Assembly (NCBI GenBank): GCA_030656535.1
Contig: JAUSPL010000141.1
Location: forward strand, 1-6,151
Direction of reading: 5' to 3'
Origin: Gemmobacter sp.
Lineage (GTDB): Bacteria > Pseudomonadota > Alphaproteobacteria > Rhodobacterales > Rhodobacteraceae
DNA: 6,151 nucleotides
Made by a program: the position numbers and the translations under genes. The notes beneath the pieces were generated by a model. That model ran no database searches. It was not told where the DNA came from and saw nothing but the letters and a program-made list of their open reading frames with translations. This document shows positions 1 to 5,882 of this stretch, piece after piece (the first letter of the stretch is position 1; every line of letters starts with the position of its first letter).

Positions 1-2513
1 AGTTCCTGCTGCGACACCGAAGCGGCGACAGACGAGAACCCGGTCGTTTCGATCAGGGTCGCATCGATGGCGATGCGGCGGGAGGCGTCGTTGCCATAGG
101 CGGCGGCAACACGGGTGTTGCTGTCGTTGGCGACGGTCGAGGCGGCAGAGACATCGCCGAACGCGTCGATGGTGAAGCCACCGTTATCGGCAGCGGCGGT
201 TACTTCGCCGAACTGCGATTGCAGCGTGCCCACGGCATAGGCCGCGTTCGAGTCGATGGCAGCACCGGTTGTGCCGGCAGAGGCCGAACCATCGGTTGCC
301 GTCAGGTTGGCTTCGTTGGTGTTCACGGTCAGCGACGACGACACGATATTGCCCGCCGCGATGGCGCGCTGGGTGTTGCCGGTCAGTTCCGCCGTGCTGG
401 TTTCCAGCGTGTCAACCGCGTTCAGCGTCACGTTGTTGGTGGTCAGGTTGGCCGTGGTGGCCGTTGCATCCCCGGCCTGCGAGCTGACGATGCCTGCCCC
501 GCCGCCGACGGTGTTGCCGTCCAGCAGCATCGACCCGCTGGCGTTGTTGCCGACGGCAACGGCCTCGGCCATGTTCGCGGTGACCGACAGGGTGGAGTCG
601 AGGATCGACGTGTTGGCACCGATACCCGAGGTCGCCGTCAACAGCACGTTGCCGCCGGTATTGGTTGCCGCAACGAACGACGTCGCGCGATCCTGCACGT
701 TGCTGATCAGCGCTTCGCCGGTTGCAGACCCGGTGCCGACATCGGCACCCAGATCGGCAAGACCAGTGCCGCCCAGAACGTCGTTGGCCGACAGGTTCAG
801 CGTCTGCGTGGTGGAGTTGCCGGTTGCGGCCGCCGAGGTGGTGTTGGCGTCGATGGCAACGGTGGAGTTGTCCACACCGAAGGTCGCGACGCTCGTGCCC
901 GCCGCGATGGCCAGGCTGGAGCCGGAAACGGTGGCGGTGGCGTCCGAACCGTTCAGGCGCTGATAGTTCGACACCGCAACAGTGGTCGCCAGGTCGGCCG
1001 AATTGGCACCGCTGTCAACCGTGTTGGTCGACAGGTTGCCGCGCGCAGTGGCCGCGATGCGGTTGTCTTCCAGCAGCACGGTGCCGGCATCAACCGATTG
1101 CACCACAATGTTGATAGTCGTGTTTTCGGTGGCGGCAACAGTGCCGCCGGAATCGCTGTCCTGCGCATTGGTGACCAGCAGATCGGCCATAACGACTGAA
1201 TTGTCTGTGGTGATCGTCACCGAACCTGCAGCGGCATCATCGGCAGCCGATACTGCATCGGCAATGTGCAGGGTGTTGACGGCGGTGTTGGCCGTGCCTG
1301 CGGCGCTGACGGTGTTGCCATCAACAGTCAGAGTGCCTTGCAGTTCGTGCGTCGCCATACCCGATTGCAGAACCGCAGTGATGTCAGCGTCGGTGCTCAG
1401 CGCGGAAACATTGCCGGTGTTGGTCTGCAGACTGGTGACAGCCGCACCGTCGTTGAATGTCGGCAGGACATTGATCTGAAGCAGGTTCCCATCCGGCGTG
1501 GCCGTGGTGTTGCCCGAGGCGCTTGCAGTGACGTCGTTGCCGGTCGCGCTGAAGGACCCGGTGGCCGTCCCGCCAACCGTGGTGAATGCGTCGAACTGAA
1601 TGGCACCGGTTGCCGATGAGGTCACGGCTGCCGTGTTGGTCTGCGGCGAGGTGATCGCCATGGAGGCATCAGAAATCGCGCTGAAAGCTGCAATGTCGAT
1701 TGTTCCTCTGGCCGCAGGAACAGGAGCGGGATCCGGGACTGGAGCGGGATCCGGGACTGGATCCGGATCCGGATCCCCGAATGGTGTTGGCGCTGTTATG
1801 CCCGTGCCGTCGCCGAAAATGTCATAAACTGCAACGGTAGTCCCTGCCTTCGGATTGTCAGGCGTCGTCAGGCCGATCGACACCGCATGCCACATCTCCA
1901 CCCCCGTCACGACCCAGCTGATCGTGTCATAGGTGCCCAGAAACTGGATGACGCCGTTTCCTTCAAGTCCCCGTAGGGTGTAGCCGGTTGAGGCATTTCC
2001 ACCAGACGTCCACAGGCCGTTGCTGCTCAGGACGATGAAGGGCTGACTGAACGTTAACACGCCGGCGACACGTGGATTGCCAAGCGAATTGATGGGCATG
2101 ACCGCATTCGTGACATCTTTATCAAACGACAGCGTATGTGCCTTGTACTCCGGCAGTGTAGCGCCAGACGCAGCCACCATGTCCGCTCCGGTCACATTCG
2201 TGGGAGATACGGCCGACGTATATGAAACCGATTTATAGAGAGGCCAGTTATAGTTCTCGGTAGACGCGCTCAAAACTTCGCCAGAAAGCGTCAGCTCAAC
2301 AGTTTCGCCTGTGCGGGGATCGACAACAGAGCCCGTCGTGCCCGCCGCATATTTCAGGGAAGTCGGTGCAGTGAGCCCTTCCATCGAAAACGGATACTCG
2401 GTGGGAATGATCCATGTTGCCCAGTTGGTAACGTTCTGCGCCATCGCCACCAGAGGCAAGCCCAAGGGCACAATCAGAAAACAGATCAGGGTTGGTTTTA
2501 CATGTTTGATGAA
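1..2513 (-). CDS. Secreted beta-strand-repeat surface protein, 3' end outside window, 5' end probably disrupted
   Basis: One frame stays open on the minus strand for about 835 codons to the left edge. It begins with a signal-peptide-like stretch (IKHVKPTLICFLIVPLG, then AMA before QN). Next comes a non-repetitive domain (about 2438-1790; motifs LEGNGVIQFLGTYDTISWVV and VEMWHAVSIGL), then a Pro/Asp linker (about 1780-1720). The rest is low-complexity, Ala/Thr/Asn/Gly/Ser-rich sequence with recurring motifs such as EDNRIAATARGN, TGNTQRAIAAGN and DGNTVSAAGT, spaced like short beta strands. It has almost no Cys, Trp or Lys. This is the composition of exported repetitive adhesins and matrix proteins; Caulobacter holdfast-anchor proteins have a similar texture, but I do not assign that identity. 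An in-frame TGA lies at 2526-2528 with no ATG between it and the signal peptide. The remaining start candidates (GTG 2471-2469, ATG 2444-2442) would remove part or all of the signal. Gene type is fairly sure; function is inferred. Confidence 0.8.
1723..1776. repeat. Tandem repeats encoding a Pro/Asp linker
   Basis: Two exact copies of an 18-bp unit, GGAGCGGGATCCGGGACT (1723-1740 and 1741-1758), are followed by three copies of GGATCC (1759-1776). Read on the minus strand these encode alternating Asp-Pro and Val-Pro-Asp-Pro-Ala-Pro units. They form a stiff linker between the N-terminal domain and the repeat region of the surface protein. Both unit lengths are multiples of three, so copy-number change would keep the frame. 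Confidence 0.9.
2439..2510 (-). other. Signal-peptide coding region lacking a normal start codon
   Basis: The minus-strand codons read I-K-H-V-K-P, a basic N-terminal region. A hydrophobic core (TLICFLIVPLGLPLV) and an AMA motif before Q-N follow, a textbook Sec signal with signal peptidase I cleavage after Ala (between 2439 and 2438). The basic region shows that translation originally began at or just upstream of 2510, where no ATG, GTG or TTG is available in frame. The ATG at 2504 on the plus-strand numbering belongs to another frame and reaches TAA at once on the minus strand. Confidence 0.65.
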
Positions 2514-2542
2514 CTGTCCAACTTCTCATTGTGAGACCGGCG

Positions 2543-2570
2543 GTTGACACATCGAAAGGTGGCTGTCAAC
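2543..2570. repeat. Inverted repeat near the IS21 end
   Basis: GTTGACA (2543-2549) is matched by its complement TGTCAAC (2564-2570) with a 14-nt gap. Both arms contain TTGACA, a consensus -35 hexamer, facing opposite ways. IS21-type ends carry repeated transposase-binding motifs, and some carry an outward -35 box, so this is probably part of the element end. No good -10 hexamer lies 17 nt downstream in either direction, so I do not call a promoter. Confidence 0.4.
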
Positions 2571-2615
2571 GGCGGAGACAAAACCGGCCGCGGGGCGGGG
2601 GAAGACAAGGGCAGT

Positions 2616-2627
2616 GGGGGGGGGGGG
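2616..2627. repeat. Homopolymer of 12 G
   Basis: Twelve consecutive G residues lie in the non-coding part of the IS21 remnant, in a region already rich in G. Such tracts are prone to slippage and to sequencing error. The run is outside any coding frame I support. Confidence 0.95.
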
Positions 2628-2632
2628 CGAGA

Positions 2633-2676
2633 GCCATGGCACGTGCGCTCGCCGGATAGCTGGCGCGTGCCATGGC
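2633..2676. repeat. 11-bp perfect inverted repeat
   Basis: GCCATGGCACG (2633-2643) and CGTGCCATGGC (2666-2676) are perfect complements separated by 22 nt. On the minus strand the structure follows the istB stop. No T-run follows it, so it is not a standard intrinsic terminator. Each arm also contains the palindrome GCCATGGC. It may be a structural part of the IS21 end region. Confidence 0.6.
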
Positions 2677-2679
2677 GCT

Positions 2680-2696
2680 TTGGCCCGCAGGGCCAA
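2680..2696 (-). terminator. Short perfect hairpin after istB, weak terminator candidate
   Basis: TTGGCCC (2680-2686), loop GCA and GGGCCAA (2690-2696) form a 7-bp GC-rich stem 15 nt past the istB stop on the minus strand. No U-tract follows, so termination would be weak or absent. The call rests only on the stem and its position. Confidence 0.3.
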
Positions 2697-2711
2697 TTCA
2701 TCGACCGGTGA

Positions 2712-2822
2712 TCAGGTGCTGGGCGGGGTTTTGCGGGCACGGCTCTGGCCGAGCCGATAGCTGTCGCCGTTCATTTCGAGGATGTGGACGTGGTGGGTGA
2801 GCCGGTCGAGGAGTGCGCGGGT
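2712..2822 (-). pseudogene. istB: istB fragment, C-terminal 36 codons of the IS21-family helper ATPase
   Basis: The minus strand encodes TRALLDRLTHHVHILEMNGD followed by SYRL and a basic tail, then TGA at 2714-2712. The ALLDRL-THH-HIL-x-GDSYR pattern is the C-terminal end of IstB, the AAA+ ATPase that activates the IstA transposase. The intact protein is about 250 residues. The Walker A and B parts and the rest of the gene are absent, because the similarity stops at about 2822 where the response-regulator sequence begins. A longer minus-strand frame continues upstream, but it is only antisense to tnpA and tnpB. The fragment is not functional. Confidence 0.75.
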
Positions 2823-2879
2823 ATCAGCTTCTGCTGATCGAGGACGATCAACCGATCCGCGAACGTCTGACGAAAGCGC
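2823..2879 (+). pseudogene. Response regulator, N-terminal fragment (5' of the IS66 insertion)
   Basis: The codons from 2825 read QLLLIEDDQPIRERLTKA, which is beta-strand 1 and the acidic pocket (EDD) of a CheY-like receiver domain. The native start codon is missing, because sequence left of about 2823 is istB on the opposite strand. The frame is broken at 2880 by the IS66 end and meets TAA inside the element. Joining 2879 to 5377 restores an uninterrupted receiver (GCG-C|TG-TCC-TCA), so this is one half of the gene continuing at 5377. Confidence 0.8.
2872..2879. repeat. Target-site duplication, left copy (GAAAGCGC)
   Basis: GAAAGCGC directly abuts the left IS66 end and is identical to the eight bases after the right end (5369-5376). 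Eight base pairs is the duplication length characteristic of IS66-family transposition. Confidence 0.95.
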
Positions 2880-2901
2880 GTAAGCGACAAGGAGACCCCG
2901 T
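2880..2901 (+). repeat. IS66 left terminal inverted repeat
   Basis: GTAAGCGACAAGGAGACCCC plus GT matches the complement of the right end at 16 of 22 positions. The outer seven bases are identical, and the matching blocks AAG, GA and CCGT are at identical spacing. Confidence 0.9.
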
Positions 2902-2933
2902 GGGTTAAAGGCGCGGCTGGTCTTTGATAGGTT

Positions 2934-2957
2934 CTTGGCGTTGGTCTGACGCCGAGG
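2934..2957 (+). promoter_or_regulatory. Hairpin covering the tnpA ribosome-binding site
   Basis: CTTGGCGT (2934-2941) can pair with ACGCCGAG (2949-2956) across a 7-nt loop, giving eight pairs, one of them G-U. The right arm includes most of the Shine-Dalgarno GAGG (2954-2957), which sits 4 nt before the tnpA ATG. Folding would hide the site and limit transposase translation, as known for other insertion sequences that damp read-through expression. The structure is visible; its regulatory effect is inferred. Confidence 0.45.
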
Positions 2958-2961
2958 TTTC

Positions 2962-3333
2962 ATGTCTACGACTAGTTCTACGCCTATGCCTGCGACTGGT
3001 AGCTTGCAGTTGGTCGAAGCGGTGATCGAACGTTTCGACGGTGCGCCGGTTGGGGTGCGCCGTCGGTGGTCTGAAGATTTCAAGGCTATGGCTGTCAGAG
3101 CGGCGCTGGAACCTGGCGTGAATGTTTCGGCGTTGGCCCGGCGGCTGGGGATTTCTCCGCCGCAGCTCTTCGGTTGGCGCAAAGCCTTTCTGAACAGACA
3201 GAACGCAGACGTGCCGCCGGGCTCGTCAGCATCTGTGGTCGAGATTGCGGTGGGCGGTGTCGTCATCCGGGTGAGCCCCGACCTTGAGGAGGCGGCCCTG
3301 CGCCGGATCTTGCGTGCGGTGTGCTCGGCATGA
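2962..3333 (+). CDS. tnpA: IS66 family accessory protein TnpA
   Basis: A 123-residue basic protein, normal for IS66 TnpA. Residues 33-80 (RRRWSEDFKAMAVRAAL through LARRLGISPPQLFGWRKAFL) form an IS3/IS911 OrfA-like helix-turn-helix, which likely binds the element ends. A short hydrophobic and acidic tail (GVVIRVSPDLEEAALRRIL, about 98-117) is also typical. TnpA works with TnpB and the TnpC transposase in transposition; its exact role is poorly understood. The ATG at 2962 is chosen for its GAGG at 2954-2957. The stop codon overlaps the tnpB ATG (ATGA at 3330-3333), which implies translational coupling. Confidence 0.93.
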   Translation: MSTTSSTPMPATGSLQLVEAVIERFDGAPVGVRRRWSEDFKAMAVRAALEPGVNVSALARRLGISPPQLFGWRKAFLNRQNADVPPGSSASVVEIAVGGVVIRVSPDLEEAALRRILRAVCSA

Positions 3334-3674
3334 TGCCTTCGGGTGTGAAGGTCTTTCTGGCGGGCCAACCGGTCGACTTCCGCAAGGGTCCGGACAGCCT
3401 GCTGTCGCTGGTGCGCGATGCGGGCAGCGATCCGTTCAGCGGTGCGCTTTACGTGTTCCGGGCCAAGCGTGCGGACCGGGTGAAGATCGTCTGGTGGGAC
3501 GGCAGCGGCATCTGTCTTTATGCCAAGCGTCTTGAGAAATCCTCGTTCTGCTGGCCGCAGATCGGCGCTGTCCGGGTGCAGCTGAACCACGCCCAGCTCA
3601 TGGCGCTGCTGGACGGTCTGGACTGGAAGCGGGTCCGCCCTGTAACGGTCAGAGCTCCTGTATTTGCTGGATAA
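3330..3674 (+). CDS. tnpB: IS66 family accessory protein TnpB
   Basis: The protein has 114 residues from the ATG at 3330, with an alternative ATG at 3333 and a GTG at 3321 that I consider less likely. Family hallmarks are PVDFRKG (14-20), DPFSGALYVFRAKRADRVKI (34-53), WWDGSGICLYAKRLEKSSF (55-73) and the C-terminal LLDGLDW-RV motif. TnpB (IS66 Orf2) is required for efficient transposition in studied elements, but its biochemical activity is unknown. This TnpB is unrelated to the RNA-guided TnpB nucleases of IS200/IS605. No good Shine-Dalgarno lies directly upstream, which fits coupling to tnpA through the ATGA overlap. Confidence 0.94.
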   Translation: MMPSGVKVFLAGQPVDFRKGPDSLLSLVRDAGSDPFSGALYVFRAKRADRVKIVWWDGSGICLYAKRLEKSSFCWPQIGAVRVQLNHAQLMALLDGLDWKRVRPVTVRAPVFAG

Positions 3675-3759
3675 TATGGCTGTGACAAAGTGAATCACCG
3701 GCGCTTGGGGCGCAGATAGCCTGCGGCATGGCTGGGTGGGATGTGCTATCCTTGAGGCC

Positions 3760-5346
3760 ATGATTACTGAGGACCTCCCCCTTACCGACGATCTGGACCT
3801 GCTGAAGTCCATGGTCCGCGCGATGGCGCAAAAGGCGGCCGTTCTTGAGAGCGAGAACGCAACCCTGAAGGCGCGCAGCGCGGATGCCGACGAGCGGATC
3901 CAGCGGCTGCTGCAAATTCTGAAGGCCTATGATCGTGCCCGGTTTGGCCGCCGCTCCGAGAAGCTTGGGGCCAACGGATCAACAGATGACGAGGACGCGC
4001 AACAGGCCTTCGTCTTCGAAGAAATCGAGACCGGCATCGCCGCCCTGAAGGCGCAGGTCGGCAAGGGCCGGGTCTCGGATCAGAAGCGTTCCCCCCGGCC
4101 CCGCAAGGCCTTGCCGCCCCATCTGGAGCGGGTCGAGGTGGTGATCGAGCCCGAGGACCTGCCGGAGCACGCGGGCAAACAAAAGGTGCTGATCGGCGAA
4201 GACGTCTCGGAACGGCTCGACGTGACCCCGGCAAAGTTCCGGGTGATCGTCACCCGCCGCCCCAAGTATGCGTTCAAGGGGTGCGACGACGTCAGCCAGG
4301 CCCTTGCCCCGGCGCACATCATCGAAAGCGGCCTGCCGACCGAAGCGCTGCTGGCGCATATCGCCGTCTCGAAATATGCCGACGGCCTGCCGCTCTATCG
4401 TCAGGAGGGGATCTATGCCCGCGACCAGATGGAGATCGACCGGCGGCTGATGGCACAGTGGATGGGCCGGGTCGGCTTCGAGCTGGATATCCTGGCTGAC
4501 CATGTTCTGGGCGAGGTCCTCAAGGGGCCGCGCGTCTTTGCGGATGAGACCAGCCTTCCGACCCTCGCCCCCGGCACCGGTGCTGCGAAGACGGCCTGGC
4601 TCTGGGCCTATGCCCGCGATGACAGCACCTTCGGCGGGAGCGGCCCACCTATGGTGGCCTATCGCTTCGAGGACAGCCGGTCCGGCGATTGCCTGCGACG
4701 ACATCTCCACGGCTATCGCGGCATCCTGCAAGTGGACGGCTATGCCGCCTACAACAAACTGGTGCGAAAGGGCGGCAATGACGGCCCGCGGCTGGCTGGG
4801 TGCTGGGCCCATAGCCGGAGACGGTTCTACGAACTCCACGCGGCGGGTGACAGCCGGGTCGCCACCACCACGGTGGAGCGGATGGCCGATCTCTGGAAGC
4901 TTGAGGCCGAGGTCCGCGGGAAAAGCCCAGAGGCGCGCGCCGCCGCGCGTCAGGCCGTCTCGGTGCCGATCGTCGCCGAACTGTTTTCCCTCTGGCAGAA
5001 AACCCTGCCGCGCATCTCGGGGAAATCGAAGCTGGCCGAAGCTCTGCGCTATGCCATCGCCCGACGGGAGATCTTCGAGCGCTTCCTCACCGACGGTCTG
5101 ATCGAACTGGACTCCAACATTGTCGAGCGTGCCATCAGGCCACAGACCATCACGAGAAAGAACAGCCTGTTCGCCGGGTCTGATGGCGGCGGTCGGACAT
5201 GGGCCACCATCGCCACGCTCCTGCAGACCTGTAAAATGAACAACCTCGACCCCGTCGCGTGGCTGACCCAGACCCTGGAACGCATCGCCAACCAATGGCC
5301 AAGCGCAAAACTCGACGCCCTCATGCCCTGGAACTACAGGGCCTGA
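3760..5346 (+). CDS. tnpC: IS66 family DDE transposase TnpC
   Basis: A 528-residue transposase that catalyses cutting and joining of the element ends. The N-terminus is a leucine-rich coiled coil (about residues 12-55) followed by the signature RARFGRRSEKL (59-69). Next is the IS66 zinc-finger region, here without its usual Cys pairs (only C175 remains near PKYAFKG). The DDE core has Asp262 (VFADET), Asp326 (ILQVDGYAAY) and Glu456 (NIVERAIRP). The IS66 C-terminal domain follows (SLFAGSDGGGRTWATIATLL and the WNYRA end). Length and order are normal and no frameshift is seen. The ATG at 3760 has GAGG close upstream (3754-3757). An in-frame GTG at 3736 would add eight residues and cannot be excluded. 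Confidence 0.95.
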   Translation: MITEDLPLTDDLDLLKSMVRAMAQKAAVLESENATLKARSADADERIQRLLQILKAYDRARFGRRSEKLGANGSTDDEDAQQAFVFEEIETGIAALKAQVGKGRVSDQKRSPRPRKALPPHLERVEVVIEPEDLPEHAGKQKVLIGEDVSERLDVTPAKFRVIVTRRPKYAFKGCDDVSQALAPAHIIESGLPTEALLAHIAVSKYADGLPLYRQEGIYARDQMEIDRRLMAQWMGRVGFELDILADHVLGEVLKGPRVFADETSLPTLAPGTGAAKTAWLWAYARDDSTFGGSGPPMVAYRFEDSRSGDCLRRHLHGYRGILQVDGYAAYNKLVRKGGNDGPRLAGCWAHSRRRFYELHAAGDSRVATTTVERMADLWKLEAEVRGKSPEARAAARQAVSVPIVAELFSLWQKTLPRISGKSKLAEALRYAIARREIFERFLTDGLIELDSNIVERAIRPQTITRKNSLFAGSDGGGRTWATIATLLQTCKMNNLDPVAWLTQTLERIANQWPSAKLDALMPWNYRA

Positions 5347-5368
5347 ACGGCCTCGGCTTCCCGCTTAC
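5347..5368 (-). repeat. IS66 right terminal inverted repeat
   Basis: Read on the minus strand from 5368 it begins GTAAGCGGGAAGCCGAGGCC, matching the left end at 16 of 22 positions. It begins directly after the tnpC stop codon. Confidence 0.9.
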
Positions 5369-5376
5369 GAAAGCGC
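5369..5376. repeat. Target-site duplication, right copy (GAAAGCGC)
   Basis: Identical to 2872-2879 and directly adjacent to the right IS66 tip, confirming both element boundaries. Confidence 0.95.
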
Positions 5377-5882
5377 TGTCCTCACCGGGTGCCTTTGCCG
5401 TGACTGCGGCGGCCAATCTGGCCGAGGCGCGGGCATTTCTCGAAACATCCAGGCCAGATCTGGTCGTTGCGTATATGCCGCTTCCAGATGGGCTTGCAAT
5501 CGATCTTCTTGCCGAGGTGCGCAAGCGGTATCATGACACGGACATACTGATCATTTCGGTGCTCGGAGACGAGACAACCATTCTTGCCGCCATTGCAGCC
5601 GGCGCCTCAGGCTACATTCTGAAGGATGCCCTGCCCGAAGATATCCATGCATCCGCGCTGGAGGTCATTTCCGGCGGATCATCGATCTCGCCTACAATAG
5701 CGCGGTTCATCTTCACGCGTCTGAGAACAGAGACCGCGCCGCCAACAGCCGATCAAACGGCGCCGTCACCAAATCTGACGACCCGTGAACTTGACATACT
5801 ATGGGGCATTGCCAAGGGCATGACCCATAATGAGATCGCCGATCAGCTCGGCCTTTCTCACCACACAGTGCCCAGCTATAGC
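5377..5882 (+). pseudogene. NarL/LuxR-type response regulator, C-terminal fragment (3' of the IS66 insertion), truncated
   Basis: This continues the receiver domain begun at 2825 and is in frame with it once IS66 and one duplication copy are removed. It contains RPDLVVAYMPLPDG, the conserved Ser in LIISVLGDE (TCG 5556-5558) and the conserved Lys in ASGYILKD (AAG 5622-5624). A Pro/Thr-rich linker and a LuxR-type helix-turn-helix follow (from 5775: LTTRELDILWGIAKGMTHNE, then IADQLGLSHHTVPSY). The position of the phospho-acceptor Asp is Tyr (TAT 5472-5474). Similarity stops in the recognition helix at about 5880, where an antisense phage terminase begins. The open frame runs on to 5993 only as noise. 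It would have been a DNA-binding transcription regulator; the target is unknown. As it stands it is not functional. Confidence 0.85.

Larger units (their letters stand above)
2516..2822 (-). mobile_element. Truncated IS21-family element (istB-side remnant)
   Basis: The segment holds the last codons of istB (minus strand) plus about 195 bp of downstream non-coding DNA. It ends close to 2516, where the coding frame of the surface protein resumes. IS21 elements end in TG...CA and carry repeated motifs near their ends. Here TGTCCA starts at 2516, and the inverted pair GTTGACA/TGTCAAC (2543-2549 and 2564-2570) lies just inside, as expected for an element end. The istA gene, most of istB and the other end are missing, so no target duplication can be checked. 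The family assignment rests on the IstB tail; the exact outer boundary is inferred. Confidence 0.6.
2880..5368 (+). mobile_element. Complete IS66-family insertion sequence, 2489 bp
   Basis: The element starts GTAAGCG and ends CGCTTAC, the usual IS66 tips. It is bounded by imperfect 22-bp inverted repeats and a perfect 8-bp target duplication. It carries tnpA, tnpB and tnpC in the standard order on one strand, all with open frames, and its length is normal for the family. Its right end lies 22 bp beyond the tnpC stop. It interrupts a NarL/LuxR-type response regulator gene. Because the duplication is still perfect, the insertion is probably fairly recent, and the element could be active. Confidence 0.96.

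Noticed and set aside
300..1500. Recurring GTGTTG/GTTGCCG-like words suggesting a CRISPR or DNA repeat array
   Set aside because: The spacing is irregular and the words are imperfect. They are codons of repeated Asn-Thr and Gly-Asn motifs in the encoded protein.
219..1827. Several long plus-strand open frames (for example 219-1199, 256-963, 982-1479)
   Set aside because: They are antisense to the repeat-rich minus-strand gene. Their compositions (Arg/Gly-rich or Val/Ala-rich) are what GC-rich antisense frames give, with no domain motifs.
2296..2547. Small open frames on both strands over the start of the surface-protein gene
   Set aside because: The minus-strand frame with ATG at 2526 is Cys/His-rich and unlike any family, while the neighbouring frame holds a clear signal peptide that continues as an 800-codon protein.
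2544..2575. Promoter with -35 TTGACA near the IS21 end
   Set aside because: A consensus -35 is present on both strands, but no acceptable -10 hexamer is found at 16-18 nt spacing in either direction.
3330..3674. TnpB as an RNA-guided nuclease (IS200/IS605 type)
   Set aside because: It has 114 residues with the IS66 Orf2 signature PVDFRKG and no RuvC or zinc-ribbon motifs. Only the name is shared.
2823..3812. 366-codon minus-strand frame covering tnpA and tnpB
   Set aside because: It is antisense to well-supported IS66 genes. Only its last 36 codons (2712-2822) are real, as the istB tail.
3979..5295. 438-codon minus-strand frame
   Set aside because: Shadow of tnpC in the reverse frame, without recognisable motifs and without conservation cues.
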